In this document: positions 48,539 to 57,729 of the stretch, piece by piece
How positions within the stretch are numbered: the stretch's first letter is position 1
Layout of the letters: each line of letters begins with the position of its first letter
DNA from: Cellvibrionales bacterium
Lineage (GTDB): Bacteria > Pseudomonadota > Gammaproteobacteria > Pseudomonadales > JAHEIH01
DNA: 64,000 bases
Direction: 5' to 3'
Assembly (NCBI GenBank): GCA_024639455.1
Contig: JAHEIH010000026.1
Location: forward strand, 54,887-118,886
The notes under the pieces: model-generated
Databases searched by the model: none
The model's input: the letters and a program-made list of their open reading frames with translations, nothing else
What the model was told of the DNA's origin: nothing
Made by a program: the position numbers and the translations under genes

Positions 48539-48817
48539 ACAAATATAAATGCATTAAGTTACAGTTTCTTTACAATTAGTTATAAGCAGTTTTTTCTTAC
48601 TACTTTTTTGTTAAACACGTATTGCCAAGCCGCGTATTCGCCCACATAATCCGGGGCCGCTCTAGCACGCACACTCTGTGTTAGGGCCTTTCAGGAAGAC
48701 AATATATCTCATGAAGAGAAGGGGTGCAGGCAATACACAGAGCCTACATACGTATTTCTAAAGACAACTTGCCTAGGTCCTCTATCATGACCGCAAGTAC
48801 CTTGATTGGAGTGTAAT
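48539..48817. other. Intergenic stretch without recognised gene
   Basis: With the preceding terminator this makes 329 bp without a gene. It is AT-rich in its first 80 bp (several T-runs) and must contain the promoter of the small gene at 48818. I see no RNA gene, repeat family member or long inverted repeat. Confidence 0.5.
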
Positions 48818-49021
48818 ATGTACACTATCAATGATCTACAAGACATAATGCGAAAGAAGCCCGAAGAAGCGAGCTTCGATAACGGTTGTTCTTTTTTCTT
48901 CGACTCGTTCGATAACGAGTATTTCTTTATCATGACACCCGATCGCAAACGCGAAGTTAAGCGCTACCGCGACACATCACCTGAAGACCTGCTCAACCTA
49001 CTCAAGCAGTGGGAACACTAA
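48818..49021 (+). CDS. Small hypothetical protein
   Basis: A 67-aa acidic and aromatic-rich protein (CSFFFDSFDNEYFFIMTPDR) ending in a charged helix (PEDLLNLLKQWEH). The ATG at 48818 has GGAG 6 nt upstream and is preferred to a TTG four codons earlier. No family is recognised. The good ribosome site and codon use make it likely to be real. Its nearest neighbour is the racemase gene 75 bp downstream, without obvious functional link. Confidence 0.6.
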   Translation: MYTINDLQDIMRKKPEEASFDNGCSFFFDSFDNEYFFIMTPDRKREVKRYRDTSPEDLLNLLKQWEH

Positions 49022-49096
49022 ATTTTTAGGCGCCAATTGCGACTAGATCAATAACCCCATGGTGGTATTCTTGATGGAAACATTAAGGAGCACACC

Positions 49097-50179
49097 ATGG
49101 CGGGACCACTTGCTGGATTAAAAGTTATCGAGATGGCGGGCATTGGCCCCGGGCCTTTCTGCGGCATGATGTTGGCAGATATGGGCGCCGAGGTGGTGCG
49201 TATCACCCGTGTAGGTGACAAGGTTGATCCACACGATGTGTTGGCACGCAATCGCCGTATTGTGGCGATGGATTTGCGCGCGCCCGGAGCAACCGAACAA
49301 GTACTGGCCTTGATCGCCAAGGCTGATATTTTGATTGAAGGCTTTCGCCCAGGTGTGATGGAGCGCTTGGGACTTGGCCCCGACGTCTGCCTGGCGCGAC
49401 AACCGAGCCTGATATACGGCCGCATGACGGGCTGGGGACAATACGGCCCACTGTCTCACTCCGCGGGTCACGACATCAACTATATCGCTCTTTCCGGCGC
49501 GCTTTACGGCGTTGGCCCGGCGGATCGTGCCCCTAGTCCGCCCCTCAATTTGGTGGGTGACTTTGGTGGCGGTGCGATGATGCTGGCTTTTGGTATTTTG
49601 GCCGCCCTACACGAAGCCAAGCAAAGTGGCCACGGGCAGGTGATAGATGCTGCCATGACCGACGGCTCGGCACTACTTTCCAGCATGATGTACGGCATGA
49701 AAGCGATGGGGCGCTGGTCGAATCAACGCGAGTCGAACTTGCTCGATGGCGGTGTGCACTACTACGGTTCCTTCACCTGCGTCGATGGCAAGTTCATCTC
49801 GATTGGGCCGATCGAGCCTCAGTTTTATGCGACCTTCCGTGAACTATTGGGCATCGCCGATGACACGGACTTTGACGCGCAGAACACTCCTGCCGCCTGG
49901 CCTGCCTTGAAAGAAAAACTGACCCATATTTTCCTGACCAAGACCCGCGACGAGTGGGAGGCTATTTTTGCTGGCACCGACGCCTGCGTTGCGCCTATTT
50001 TGGATTGGGATGAAGCCCCGCAGCATCCACACAACGTGGCGCGCGAGACGTTCTTTGAACTGGATGAGGTGGTGCAGCCGGCGCCAGCGCCAAAGTTTTC
50101 ACGTTCGGGGGCTCAAACGCCTCAGCGCAGTGAAATGGTGTCGTTTGAGGATGTGGCGGCGAGCTGGGGGCTGGACTAG
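49097..50179 (+). CDS. Alpha-methylacyl-CoA racemase-like CoA transferase (CaiB/BaiF family)
   Basis: A 360-aa family III CoA-transferase-fold enzyme that probably epimerises 2-methylacyl-CoA esters in branched-chain or steroid side-chain breakdown. The start ([20 protein letters not shown]) is typical, and the catalytic pair of racemases appears as H125 ([15 protein letters not shown]) and D155 (NLVGDFGGG); the length of 360 aa also fits racemase rather than transferase. The ATG has AAGGAG upstream. It converges with the NUDIX-GST operon. Confidence 0.88.
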   Translation: MAGPLAGLKVIEMAGIGPGPFCGMMLADMGAEVVRITRVGDKVDPHDVLARNRRIVAMDLRAPGATEQVLALIAKADILIEGFRPGVMERLGLGPDVCLARQPSLIYGRMTGWGQYGPLSHSAGHDINYIALSGALYGVGPADRAPSPPLNLVGDFGGGAMMLAFGILAALHEAKQSGHGQVIDAAMTDGSALLSSMMYGMKAMGRWSNQRESNLLDGGVHYYGSFTCVDGKFISIGPIEPQFYATFRELLGIADDTDFDAQNTPAAWPALKEKLTHIFLTKTRDEWEAIFAGTDACVAPILDWDEAPQHPHNVARETFFELDEVVQPAPAPKFSRSGAQTPQRSEMVSFEDVAASWGLD

Positions 50180-50187
50180 GCGCTCAA

Positions 50188-50364
50188 TTACTTGTCTTGC
50201 GGCTCCTCTTCGGTGGGGCCAGGAGCCACCTCAGGCTCCTCAAACTTCAAATACGTGCGTGCGCCTGCCCAAAACACAAACAGGCCCGCCAAAAACCAAC
50301 CGAACACACCGAAATAGATCGCTGTAATTGCCAATACGATCATTAGCAGAGTGATTTTACTCAC
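50188..50364 (-). CDS. Small single-span membrane protein coupled to GST gene
   Basis: A 58-codon frame starts at GTG 50362-50364 and overlaps the GST stop as GTGA. The product starts [20 protein letters not shown], continues with a second hydrophobic stretch ([15 protein letters not shown]) and ends in an acidic, proline-rich tail ([15 protein letters not shown]). The hydrophobic part of about 32 residues could form one long or two short spans. The 4-bp overlap and the upstream AAGG argue for real, coupled translation. No family is recognised. Confidence 0.6.
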   Translation of the reverse strand: MSKITLLMIVLAITAIYFGVFGWFLAGLFVFWAGARTYLKFEEPEVAPGPTEEEPQDK

Positions 50365-51074
50365 GCCTTATCCCCCGCGTCTAAACCCTGCACCATGTTG
50401 CGAGCCTGCTTAATAAACTGCTCAGTTTTTGTGGTATCAGTGCCTTTAAGTACATCAGCCATTTTGTATGGCACGTCCATACCGACGGCCACCGCAGGTC
50501 GTTGCTCTATAGCACTGAGCCAGCGTTGCAAATGATGTAGACCATCAATGGTAACTCCCGACCACTTATAGCCTCTCACCCATGGATAGGTGGCAATATC
50601 AGCAATCGTGTATTCTTCGCCAGCCAAATAGGTCGCTTCGCTCAATCGCTTGTCGAGTACTTCAAACAGGCGACGCACCTCGCTTTGATAACGGTTGATC
50701 GCGGCGGGAATCTTCTCCGGGAAGTAGCGATAAAACACGTTGGCCTGCCCCATCATCGGCCCAATGCCACCCATTTGAAACATCAACCATTGGGTAATCA
50801 CCGACTGCTGCTTGGCGTCCTGTGACCAAAACTTACCGGTTTTTTGCGCTAAATACAGCAAGATGGCGCCGCTTTCAAACACCGCAAAATGGTCGTTATC
50901 GGTATCCACAATCGTGGGGATTCGGCCATTGGGGTTGATGGCAGTATATTCCGGTGCTTTCTGTTCGTTTTTGCCTAGGTCGATGGCGTTGACCCGATAC
51001 GGCAAGCCCATTTCTTCTAAGGCGATGGAAATCTTCCAACCGTTAGGCGTGGGGGATGTGAACAACTCAATCAT
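50361..51074 (-). CDS. Glutathione S-transferase family protein (YfcG/Ure2-like)
   Basis: A 237-aa GST-fold protein. The N-terminal thioredoxin-like domain begins [20 protein letters not shown], as in YfcG-type disulfide-bond oxidoreductases, and has the cis-Pro (GRIPTIV) and ESGAI glutathione site; the C-terminal helical domain carries [15 protein letters not shown]. Start overlaps the NUDIX stop as ATGA, so translation is coupled. A redox or detoxification role is likely. Confidence 0.88.
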   Translation of the reverse strand: MIELFTSPTPNGWKISIALEEMGLPYRVNAIDLGKNEQKAPEYTAINPNGRIPTIVDTDNDHFAVFESGAILLYLAQKTGKFWSQDAKQQSVITQWLMFQMGGIGPMMGQANVFYRYFPEKIPAAINRYQSEVRRLFEVLDKRLSEATYLAGEEYTIADIATYPWVRGYKWSGVTIDGLHHLQRWLSAIEQRPAVAVGMDVPYKMADVLKGTDTTKTEQFIKQARNMVQGLDAGDKA

Positions 51075-51613
51075 GCAAGCATTCCTTTAAGTTTGGCTAA
51101 GCCGTAAGCGTTGACGGTACTGGCGTCTAGAATCTCACCGTTGATGATCATACGTTCAAAATCGGCTAAATCGAACCACTGCGAGATCAAATCCTCTTCT
51201 TCTTCATCGAGGTCGCGCTCGCCGTGGGCAAATTCCTTGGCAATAAAGATATGGTAACTCTGGGTGCAAAAACCATAGGCGAGGTGCTGTTTACCAACAT
51301 GGATCAACTGGCCAGCACGTAACCCGGTTTCCTGTTGTAGTTCGGCTAGCGCGAGTTCTTCGGGGGCGATATCGGGGCGATCTTCCCAGGCACCCTGCGG
51401 CGCTTCCCAATAGCGTTTACCAAAGCTATAGCGGTACTGCTGTACCAAGTGTATGCGCTGGCCGTCGATGGGTAGGATGATCGCAAAATCGGGCTTATCG
51501 ACCAACCCGTAAATTCCCTCGGCTCCGCTGGCGCGCTGGATAGCATCTTCTCGTACCTTCATCCACTTATTTTGGTAGACCACCTTGCTGGACAAGGTCT
51601 TTATTTCAGCCAT
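51071..51613 (-). CDS. NUDIX hydrolase with degenerate Nudix box
   Basis: A 180-aa protein resembling ADP-sugar pyrophosphatases in its N-terminal strands ([15 protein letters not shown], then [20 protein letters not shown]). The Nudix helix reads AELQQETGL where REUxEExGU is expected: Arg is Ala and the first paired Glu is Gln, while the second Glu and the Gly are kept. It may have altered catalysis or substrate. First gene of a tightly coupled operon with the GST and a small membrane protein. Confidence 0.8.
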   Translation of the reverse strand: MAEIKTLSSKVVYQNKWMKVREDAIQRASGAEGIYGLVDKPDFAIILPIDGQRIHLVQQYRYSFGKRYWEAPQGAWEDRPDIAPEELALAELQQETGLRAGQLIHVGKQHLAYGFCTQSYHIFIAKEFAHGERDLDEEEEDLISQWFDLADFERMIINGEILDASTVNAYGLAKLKGMLA

Positions 51614-51678
51614 GGCTTGCTCCTTTTGCTAGAGCTTAACGGGCAAAAAAACTTTGTACAATGGCATAAAGCCATACA

Positions 51679-51706
51679 TTGCATAGGGAATTTAGGCGTA
51701 CAATAT
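51679..51706 (+). promoter_or_regulatory. Possible sigma-70 promoter of Bcr/CflA gene
   Basis: TTGCAT (51679-51684) and CAATAT (51701-51706) are separated by 16 bp and lie 21 bp before the preferred TTG start. Both boxes are imperfect. Confidence 0.35.
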
Positions 51707-51726
51707 TACTTTTTGCGGAGAGCCCC

Positions 51727-52929
51727 TTGAATCAAAGGACGGAACATTCCTATCGCCTGTTGGCGCTTTTAGTCTTGGTTTCCATGGTGGGCCCACTGGC
51801 TACCGCCATCTACATGCCTGCCTTCCCCGCCATGGCACAAGCTTTTGCGGTGGGCCCCGATCAAATTCAGCTGACACTAACCGCCTACATGCTCGGTTTG
51901 GCAGTTGCACAATTGTTCTGCGGCGCTATTGCCGATCGCTTCGGTCGCCGCCCGGTGATGCACATCAGCCTGATCATTTTTGCCATCGGCAGCTTGGCCA
52001 GTATCTTTGCCGACAGCATCGCTAGCCTTATTCTATTCCGTACGTTGCAAGCCATTGGCGCGTCAACTGGCATAGTGCTTGGCCGCGCCATCATTCGCGA
52101 TGTATATCAGCCTTCGGAAGCCTTGCATGCGCTGTCGATTGTTGGCGCCACGATTGCCATAGCGCCGACCGTGGCCCCCATTGTGGGCGGTTTTTTAGTT
52201 GAACACTCCGGTTGGCAAGCCACCTTTGCTTTTCTGTTGGTGGTGGGTTTGTTCACCTTGGCGATCAGCTTGCGAGAACTGCCCGAAACCCTCAAACCGG
52301 AGAATGTACAATCACTGCATCCACAGCGGATGATGACGAATTTTTGGAGCATTCTAAAACACCGCGAATTTCTCGCTTATGCCCTGCCCAACGGCACCAT
52401 GCTATTCGTGCATTACGCCTTCTTGTCGAGTGCGTCGTTTATCTTGATTGAAGTCTATGGGGTCAGTGAAGTCGGCTTTGGCCTCTATTACTTGATGGTC
52501 AACGCCGGCTACATCAGCGGTACCATGCTAGGCACCAAGTGGCGCAAAAAAGGATTTACTCACTCGGTGGGGATGTCGGCCTTTTTGATGATTTTTTCGG
52601 CGATGGCAAACTTATTTTTTAATTTTGCCGATTGGGAAACGCCCTTTACGTTGTGCTTTTTCTACAGCTTTGCCGCCTTCGGCGCAGGCTTATTCATGCC
52701 GGTGCTCGTCAATGGCTCGCTGCAAAACTTCCCTGAAAAATCGGGCACCGCTTCTTCCCTAATGGGCTTTGTGCAGATGATTGGCGGGGCACTAGGCAGT
52801 GCCCTGCTGGGCGCTGTTTACGATGGCAGTGCCAGACCCATGGTTATCGTCATTATGGCCATGACCCTAGTGATGTATGCCATTTACTACAGTTTATTGC
52901 CTAAACCCGATTATTCGGCCGCCAGATAA
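51727..52929 (+). CDS. Bcr/CflA-family MFS drug exporter
   Basis: A 400-aa major-facilitator transporter with twelve likely spans. The family signatures are IYMPAFPAMAQAF, the loop 2-3 motif GAIADRFGRRPVM and the motif C-like stretch IAPTVAPIVGGFLVE. The TTG at 51727 is chosen because GCGGAG lies 6 nt upstream; an in-frame TTG at 51679 would include the probable promoter. Its 3' end overlaps the convergent serine hydrolase gene by 19 bp. Substrate unknown (family members export bicyclomycin, sulfonamides or cysteine-related compounds). Confidence 0.88.
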   Translation: MNQRTEHSYRLLALLVLVSMVGPLATAIYMPAFPAMAQAFAVGPDQIQLTLTAYMLGLAVAQLFCGAIADRFGRRPVMHISLIIFAIGSLASIFADSIASLILFRTLQAIGASTGIVLGRAIIRDVYQPSEALHALSIVGATIAIAPTVAPIVGGFLVEHSGWQATFAFLLVVGLFTLAISLRELPETLKPENVQSLHPQRMMTNFWSILKHREFLAYALPNGTMLFVHYAFLSSASFILIEVYGVSEVGFGLYYLMVNAGYISGTMLGTKWRKKGFTHSVGMSAFLMIFSAMANLFFNFADWETPFTLCFFYSFAAFGAGLFMPVLVNGSLQNFPEKSGTASSLMGFVQMIGGALGSALLGAVYDGSARPMVIVIMAMTLVMYAIYYSLLPKPDYSAAR

Positions 52930-54188
52930 TCTGCCATAAAGCGCGCGGCGCGCAGCTTCGCCTGATAGTCGGGGTTGCGGGCAGCCCCCGCTTGAGGCTG
53001 GCTTGAGAAGTAAGCAATTACTACGCCTGCATCTCTATTGATATATATCACTTGGCCATGAATACCCGTCGCAGCAAATTCACCGCGGGTGCGGTCGAGT
53101 TGCCACCACATATTGTGGTACGCCACCCAATCGTTATCCTGATACACCGGATTATTTGCCATGGCGTCCAGGTGCAGCGGGTCGTAGTCGGTGATAGCAT
53201 TCATCCACGACAAGGGTAGTACCTGCTGTCCATTATACTCCCCGTGTTGCATGACCATTTGTCCAAACCGTGCCGCATCACGCAGGGTTGTCATCATCCC
53301 GCCGGTTGCCACCGGCATCAGCGCACGGTCAACGATCATCGCTGCGTCGTGATCGGTACCGAGCTTTGACCAAATGTGTTGCTGAATAAAATCGGCCGCG
53401 TTCATACCGCTAAGACGGGCGATCAACCATCCTAAGACGTCCGCATTGCTAGAATTGTAATCAAACAAATCCCCCGGCATAACCCCAGTATCGGGTTTAG
53501 CAAACTTGGCGGCAAAGTCCCAGGCACCCAAAATGTCGGTGTTGTGCGGCATGGCATCACGAGCCCCGGGCATGAAAATCATATTGAGCGTCGGTGCGTA
53601 ATAGCGAATGAATTCTGAATTGGGGTCGGTATAGTTTTCTTTAAACGCCAAGCCCGACATATGGTCGAGCACGTGCTGGATGGTGGTACGCTCAAATCCA
53701 CTTCCCTTGAGTTCGGGGATATAGTCTGCTGGGGATTTATCGAGTGCCACCTTGCCTTGATCGACCAAAATGCCAAACGCGGCACTAACCAAGGACTTGG
53801 TCATGGAATACCAAATGTGGTGGTCGTTGGTCTGCATGCCATTGAAATACTCTTCGTACACAAGAGTGCCCTTTTGCAGCACCACCACGCCATCGGCGAA
53901 GTGCTGCTTGAAGGCGCCGCTAAAACTGAGATTGGGCGCCACTTCCACATCGCCCAAGGAATACATCATGTCGGTGGGTAGCGGTATGATTTCGCCCCCA
54001 CGAGGAATACGCTGTGAGGGATAGAGTCGACCAGGGTTGTGCATCGCCCAGTGACTAAAGGGGGGCGTGAGTGCATTGGACATGTGAACCTGGGTTGCGC
54101 GCACGGGAGGAAAGCCTTGCATGACCGATGAGTTGGCTAGCGCCAAAACAGGTAAGGAAAGACCTAGGATTAATAACCAATTTCTCAT
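52911..54188 (-). CDS. Secreted serine hydrolase of the beta-lactamase (class C/EstB) fold
   Basis: A 425-aa exported protein (signal peptide ending near LALA-NS). The SxxK motif S128-M-T-K131 gives the nucleophile and base, YNSSN is the second motif, and HGQV near the C-terminus may be the third. The layout resembles 6-aminohexanoate-dimer hydrolases and carboxylesterases more than resistance beta-lactamases, so esterase or amidase activity is expected. Its start is immediately next to the divergent alkaline phosphatase frame. Confidence 0.85.
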   Translation of the reverse strand: MRNWLLILGLSLPVLALANSSVMQGFPPVRATQVHMSNALTPPFSHWAMHNPGRLYPSQRIPRGGEIIPLPTDMMYSLGDVEVAPNLSFSGAFKQHFADGVVVLQKGTLVYEEYFNGMQTNDHHIWYSMTKSLVSAAFGILVDQGKVALDKSPADYIPELKGSGFERTTIQHVLDHMSGLAFKENYTDPNSEFIRYYAPTLNMIFMPGARDAMPHNTDILGAWDFAAKFAKPDTGVMPGDLFDYNSSNADVLGWLIARLSGMNAADFIQQHIWSKLGTDHDAAMIVDRALMPVATGGMMTTLRDAARFGQMVMQHGEYNGQQVLPLSWMNAITDYDPLHLDAMANNPVYQDNDWVAYHNMWWQLDRTRGEFAATGIHGQVIYINRDAGVVIAYFSSQPQAGAARNPDYQAKLRAARFMADYLAAE

Positions 54189-54224
54189 ATGCTTAGCTCT
54201 GTTTTATTCATTATTGGTATAAAT

Positions 54225-55565
54225 ATGTTAAAAGTTAACCATATACTCCAAGCAATAGCATTAACTTTGATCAGTTCGGCAAGTTTTGCCACGCCGGCAA
54301 AAAACATTATCCTCATCATCGGCGACGGCATGGACGACCATCAGGTCACCATTGCTCGCAACTACCTTGTAGGACCAGCAGGCCAGCTGACACTGGATAA
54401 CATGCCGGTGCGTAGCAGCGTTGCCGTGCTTACGGTGGATGAAGAAGACCCTAACAAACCGGTTTTTGTTGCCGATTCGGCCAATACCGCCAGCGCCATC
54501 GCCACAGGTGTGGTGACGTCTAAAGGGCGAATAAGCACTACCCCCAACACCAACCAGCCAGTTACCACCCTCATGGAGTTGGCTGCCGAGGCTGGCATCG
54601 CGACCGGAGTTGTTAGCACCGCCAGCGTGACCGATGCCACGCCCGCTTCTTTTTTAAGCCATAGTAAATACCGGGGCTGCGAAAGCCCTAACATGATGAA
54701 CCCTTCGGCTTCATACTACGGCATTATCAAGCCCCGCTGTGATACCGACAGCAAAGCCAATGGTGGTCCGGGCTCGATTGCCGAGCAGTTAGTGGAAAGT
54801 CAGGCACAAGTGATCTTGGGTGGCGGCACAAAACATTTCGATCACATCAGTGACAGCGATGGGCAGCACCTGTTGAAAAAAGCCCAGCAGGCAGGCTTCG
54901 GCGTCGTGCAAAACCGCGAAGCCCTGCTCAATGCCAACACTACTCGCCTGCTGGGATTATTTTCACCTTCCACCATGCCGGTCATGTGGCGCGGAGATGA
55001 AGGCCGTAAAGCTGAATTTTTAGCCGACAACGACGCGCCTTTTGGCTGCGAGGCCGAGCCAACATTTACAGGCATGCCAACACTGCGTGAAATGACCAGT
55101 AAGGCGTTAGATCTTTTGTCGCGCAATGACAAAGGCTTTGTCTTGATGATCGAGTCGGCATCGGTCGACAAGCAATCACACGCCCGTAAGCCCTGTGGCC
55201 ACATCGGTGAGATGAAACAGCTCGACGACACGCTGAAGCTGGCTCTGACCTACGCTGAAAAGCACCCTGACACGTTGATCCTTGTGACCGCCGACCATGG
55301 CCATGCGGCGCAGATTATTCCAGCTCAATCATTGTTTGCAGCGCTGGGTGCAGAGAATCATAGCAGTGGGCGCGTGGCGATGGTGACGACACCCCATGGC
55401 GAGGTGATGGCGATTAATTACGCGACCAATAGTGGCAAGGGCAGCGAGGAACATACCGGCGTGCAGGTGCCACTGTATGGCAATTCGGTAGCGGAAGGCT
55501 TACTTCCTAGCCATATTAATCAACCTGAATTATTTGGGGTAATGACGGCGTATTTGGGGTTGTAG
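54225..55565 (+). CDS. Alkaline phosphatase
   Basis: A periplasmic phosphomonoesterase of the PhoA superfamily, 446 aa from this start. The signal peptide MLKVNHILQAIALTLISSAS is cut near SFA-TP. Metal and catalytic residues are visible: D34 in IIGDGMDDHQ, the nucleophile S85 in VADSANTAS, MIESASVDKQSHA, and TADHGHA. An in-frame ATG at 54189 would add 12 residues ahead of the signal peptide; neither start has a clear ribosome site, and the signal peptide decides for 54225. It is divergent from the serine hydrolase with almost no gap, so the promoters may overlap coding sequence. Confidence 0.88.
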   Translation: MLKVNHILQAIALTLISSASFATPAKNIILIIGDGMDDHQVTIARNYLVGPAGQLTLDNMPVRSSVAVLTVDEEDPNKPVFVADSANTASAIATGVVTSKGRISTTPNTNQPVTTLMELAAEAGIATGVVSTASVTDATPASFLSHSKYRGCESPNMMNPSASYYGIIKPRCDTDSKANGGPGSIAEQLVESQAQVILGGGTKHFDHISDSDGQHLLKKAQQAGFGVVQNREALLNANTTRLLGLFSPSTMPVMWRGDEGRKAEFLADNDAPFGCEAEPTFTGMPTLREMTSKALDLLSRNDKGFVLMIESASVDKQSHARKPCGHIGEMKQLDDTLKLALTYAEKHPDTLILVTADHGHAAQIIPAQSLFAALGAENHSSGRVAMVTTPHGEVMAINYATNSGKGSEEHTGVQVPLYGNSVAEGLLPSHINQPELFGVMTAYLGL

Positions 55566-55574
55566 TAAAACAAT

Positions 55575-55598
55575 AAACGGGGCTTAAGCCCCGTTTTT
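55575..55598 (+). terminator. Terminator of alkaline phosphatase gene
   Basis: The palindrome AAACGGGGCTT / AAGCCCCGTTT is followed by TT, 10 bp after the stop. Confidence 0.85.
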
Positions 55599-55610
55599 AT
55601 CGAGAAAAGC

Positions 55611-55639
55611 TTCCCTTTCTCTTCGAGAAAGGTCCCACA
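55611..55639. repeat. REP-like element, copy B
   Basis: TTCCCTTTCTC-TTC-GAGAAAGG followed by TCCCACA. Arms and flanks match the pattern of the copy at 1433-1497; the 8-bp arm here is the same sequence as the first hairpin of copy A. It ends 1 bp before the stop codon of the TolC-like gene. Confidence 0.65.
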
Positions 55640-55640
55640 A

Positions 55641-57548
55641 CTAACGCTGTGACGCGATCTTAAGCTCCTGCATGTCGCCGCTAGAGCCATTATCATCAGG
55701 CAGACTTAGGTTCAACTTAATCAACGTGGTCTCATTGCCAGTTTCGGTCGCCGCTTCATCCTTGGGAATAATCAGAATCACACGGCGGTTCATCTGACGA
55801 CCTTCTTCGGTCTCGTTATCACCCACCGGCTGGGTTTCGCCCATACCGCGCATTTGAATCTGCTCGGGTGGTACACCGTAAGTGTCTACCATACGGCCCG
55901 CGACAGCGGTGGCACGCTTATGAGACAACCATTCGTTGTAATCGTCTGTACCGGTATTGTCTGTGTGGCCTTCGATGATCACGGTCATGTCGGGATTCTC
56001 TTTCAAGATGATCGACGTGCGTGAAATCTCACCATCAAACTCAGAGGTAATTTGCGACGAGTTGTGGGCAAACGTCACGTTCAACTCAATTTCCAAACCA
56101 CGGTCGGTTTCCACGTAGCGGTTTGACGTAGCCATCAAGTTAGCAAACAGCGCTTCCTTGTCGATGGTGTACTCGGTGGGCGGCTCAAGTGGACACAACA
56201 CGTACTCATCTGAGGCGGGGCTAGTAATGTCATCAGCGGTGCGTTCTAACTGCGTATCACCAAAGGATGACACCAACATACCCATCGCTGCGAGGGTGCG
56301 AGCTTGCGTTGTAATCAGGTCATGCTCGGCATTCACCAGCGCACGGCGGGTTTCAAAGTATTCGTTTTCAGTGTCTAACAAGTCGAGCAAGGTACGCTGA
56401 CCAATATCGAACTGCGAACGGTAGGCGACACGGGCCTTGCTAATCGCCAGTTGGTTTTCATCCAAGTAACCGAGCTTTTCTTGCAGGCTGTTGATGTTGT
56501 TAAACGCAATCATCGCTTCTTGGCGAACATTGCGACACGCTTCGATGCGGCGCTCCGAAGCCGCACTGCGCAAATTGGCATACTGACGTTTTGCGGCACT
56601 ATCTGACCCTCCGTTGAACAAGTTGTAGCTCAACACCAGTTCAGCGGTGCGATCTTTATAGGTACCTGTAGCACCCAAACGATTCTTTTCACGCGATTCG
56701 CTCAGGCGCAAATCAACGTCGGGCATAAAGGCAGCATTGCGCGACGACAGGTCAGACTGAGCGGCGTACAGGCCTTCAACCGTAGACAACAGGTAGTGGT
56801 TTTCCTGATAGGCGGTTTTTAAAACCGCCATACGATCCGCGGGGATCATGTTAGTATCGAGGTAAATAGGGACTAATTCATCTTCAGGCAGAGCGCCGAT
56901 CACGCGTTGAAAGCGTGCTGAAACATCGTGCAGATTGGTCAGTTCGGTGAGTAGATTGGTTTCCGCCAACGACAAACGACCGTTGGCTTGCTCCAGGTCT
57001 ACACCACGGCCAACACCGCTTTCTGCGCGCTGCAGAATTTGATCGTAGATCATGCGGTGTTCGATGTAGTTTTCCTTGGTCAACTGCACCAAGATCTGTT
57101 CACGCGCCACGTCTAAATAGGCGCGGGTAGCTTCAAACGCCGCGTCTTCCGCGGCCTGCTTAAATTCAAAGTAACGCGCCCGTTTCTCGTGCCCCAAACG
57201 CGCCACTTGGTTACGCGTTTCAAAGCCATCGAACAACATCTGTGTCAGCGTTAAGCTGGTGTTGCGGTGGTTGTAACTAAACTCACTGACGCCCGGGCGT
57301 TCGGTCCAGCGCTTGCCACCGCTCATCTCTAAATCGAGATCGGGATAGTAGCCACCTTTTGCGACGCGTTGCTCATCCTCTGCCGCCTTGAAGGCGTACC
57401 ATGCGGCTTGCACGCCGGGGTTGTTTTGCACCGCTTCGCGGATAGCTTCGCGGTAATCACCCAGAGTGTCTGCCAATGTTGTTGTAGAGAGACCAAGCGC
57501 AATACATGTGAGCGCGATTTTAGTTTTTAATAAACCTTTTAATTCCAT
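55641..57548 (-). CDS. LapE/AggA-like TolC outer-membrane channel fused to OmpA domain
   Basis: A 635-aa outer-membrane protein. After a signal peptide (cut near TLA-DT), residues about 28-430 form a TolC-type factor (AIREAVQNNPGVQAAWYAFK; QRTLLDLLDTENEYFETRRA), the export duct for the large adhesin through a type I system. Residues about 485-600 are an OmpA peptidoglycan-binding domain (GHTDNTGTDDYNEWLSHKRA at about 524, then RGMGETQPVGDN and NRRV). In Shewanella, separate aggA and ompA-like genes precede the lapG and lapD homologues, so this looks like a fusion of the two. It is divergent from lapG. Confidence 0.88.
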   Translation of the reverse strand: MELKGLLKTKIALTCIALGLSTTTLADTLGDYREAIREAVQNNPGVQAAWYAFKAAEDEQRVAKGGYYPDLDLEMSGGKRWTERPGVSEFSYNHRNTSLTLTQMLFDGFETRNQVARLGHEKRARYFEFKQAAEDAAFEATRAYLDVAREQILVQLTKENYIEHRMIYDQILQRAESGVGRGVDLEQANGRLSLAETNLLTELTNLHDVSARFQRVIGALPEDELVPIYLDTNMIPADRMAVLKTAYQENHYLLSTVEGLYAAQSDLSSRNAAFMPDVDLRLSESREKNRLGATGTYKDRTAELVLSYNLFNGGSDSAAKRQYANLRSAASERRIEACRNVRQEAMIAFNNINSLQEKLGYLDENQLAISKARVAYRSQFDIGQRTLLDLLDTENEYFETRRALVNAEHDLITTQARTLAAMGMLVSSFGDTQLERTADDITSPASDEYVLCPLEPPTEYTIDKEALFANLMATSNRYVETDRGLEIELNVTFAHNSSQITSEFDGEISRTSIILKENPDMTVIIEGHTDNTGTDDYNEWLSHKRATAVAGRMVDTYGVPPEQIQMRGMGETQPVGDNETEEGRQMNRRVILIIPKDEAATETGNETTLIKLNLSLPDDNGSSGDMQELKIASQR

Positions 57549-57729
57549 GCGCGTTCCCTTTGAAGGGCTCCTTTGTGTAGCTTTTACAAACAGACTATAG
57601 TCATAGTTAAGAATTTTACTTAATTAAAAATTCTGCTATTACGGGTTTTGATATTACTTTAGGCTATAAGTTATTTTTCTGCCATATTTTTGTTTCATAC
57701 CCCCTACGGGCAAAGGGATTCAGCCGATT

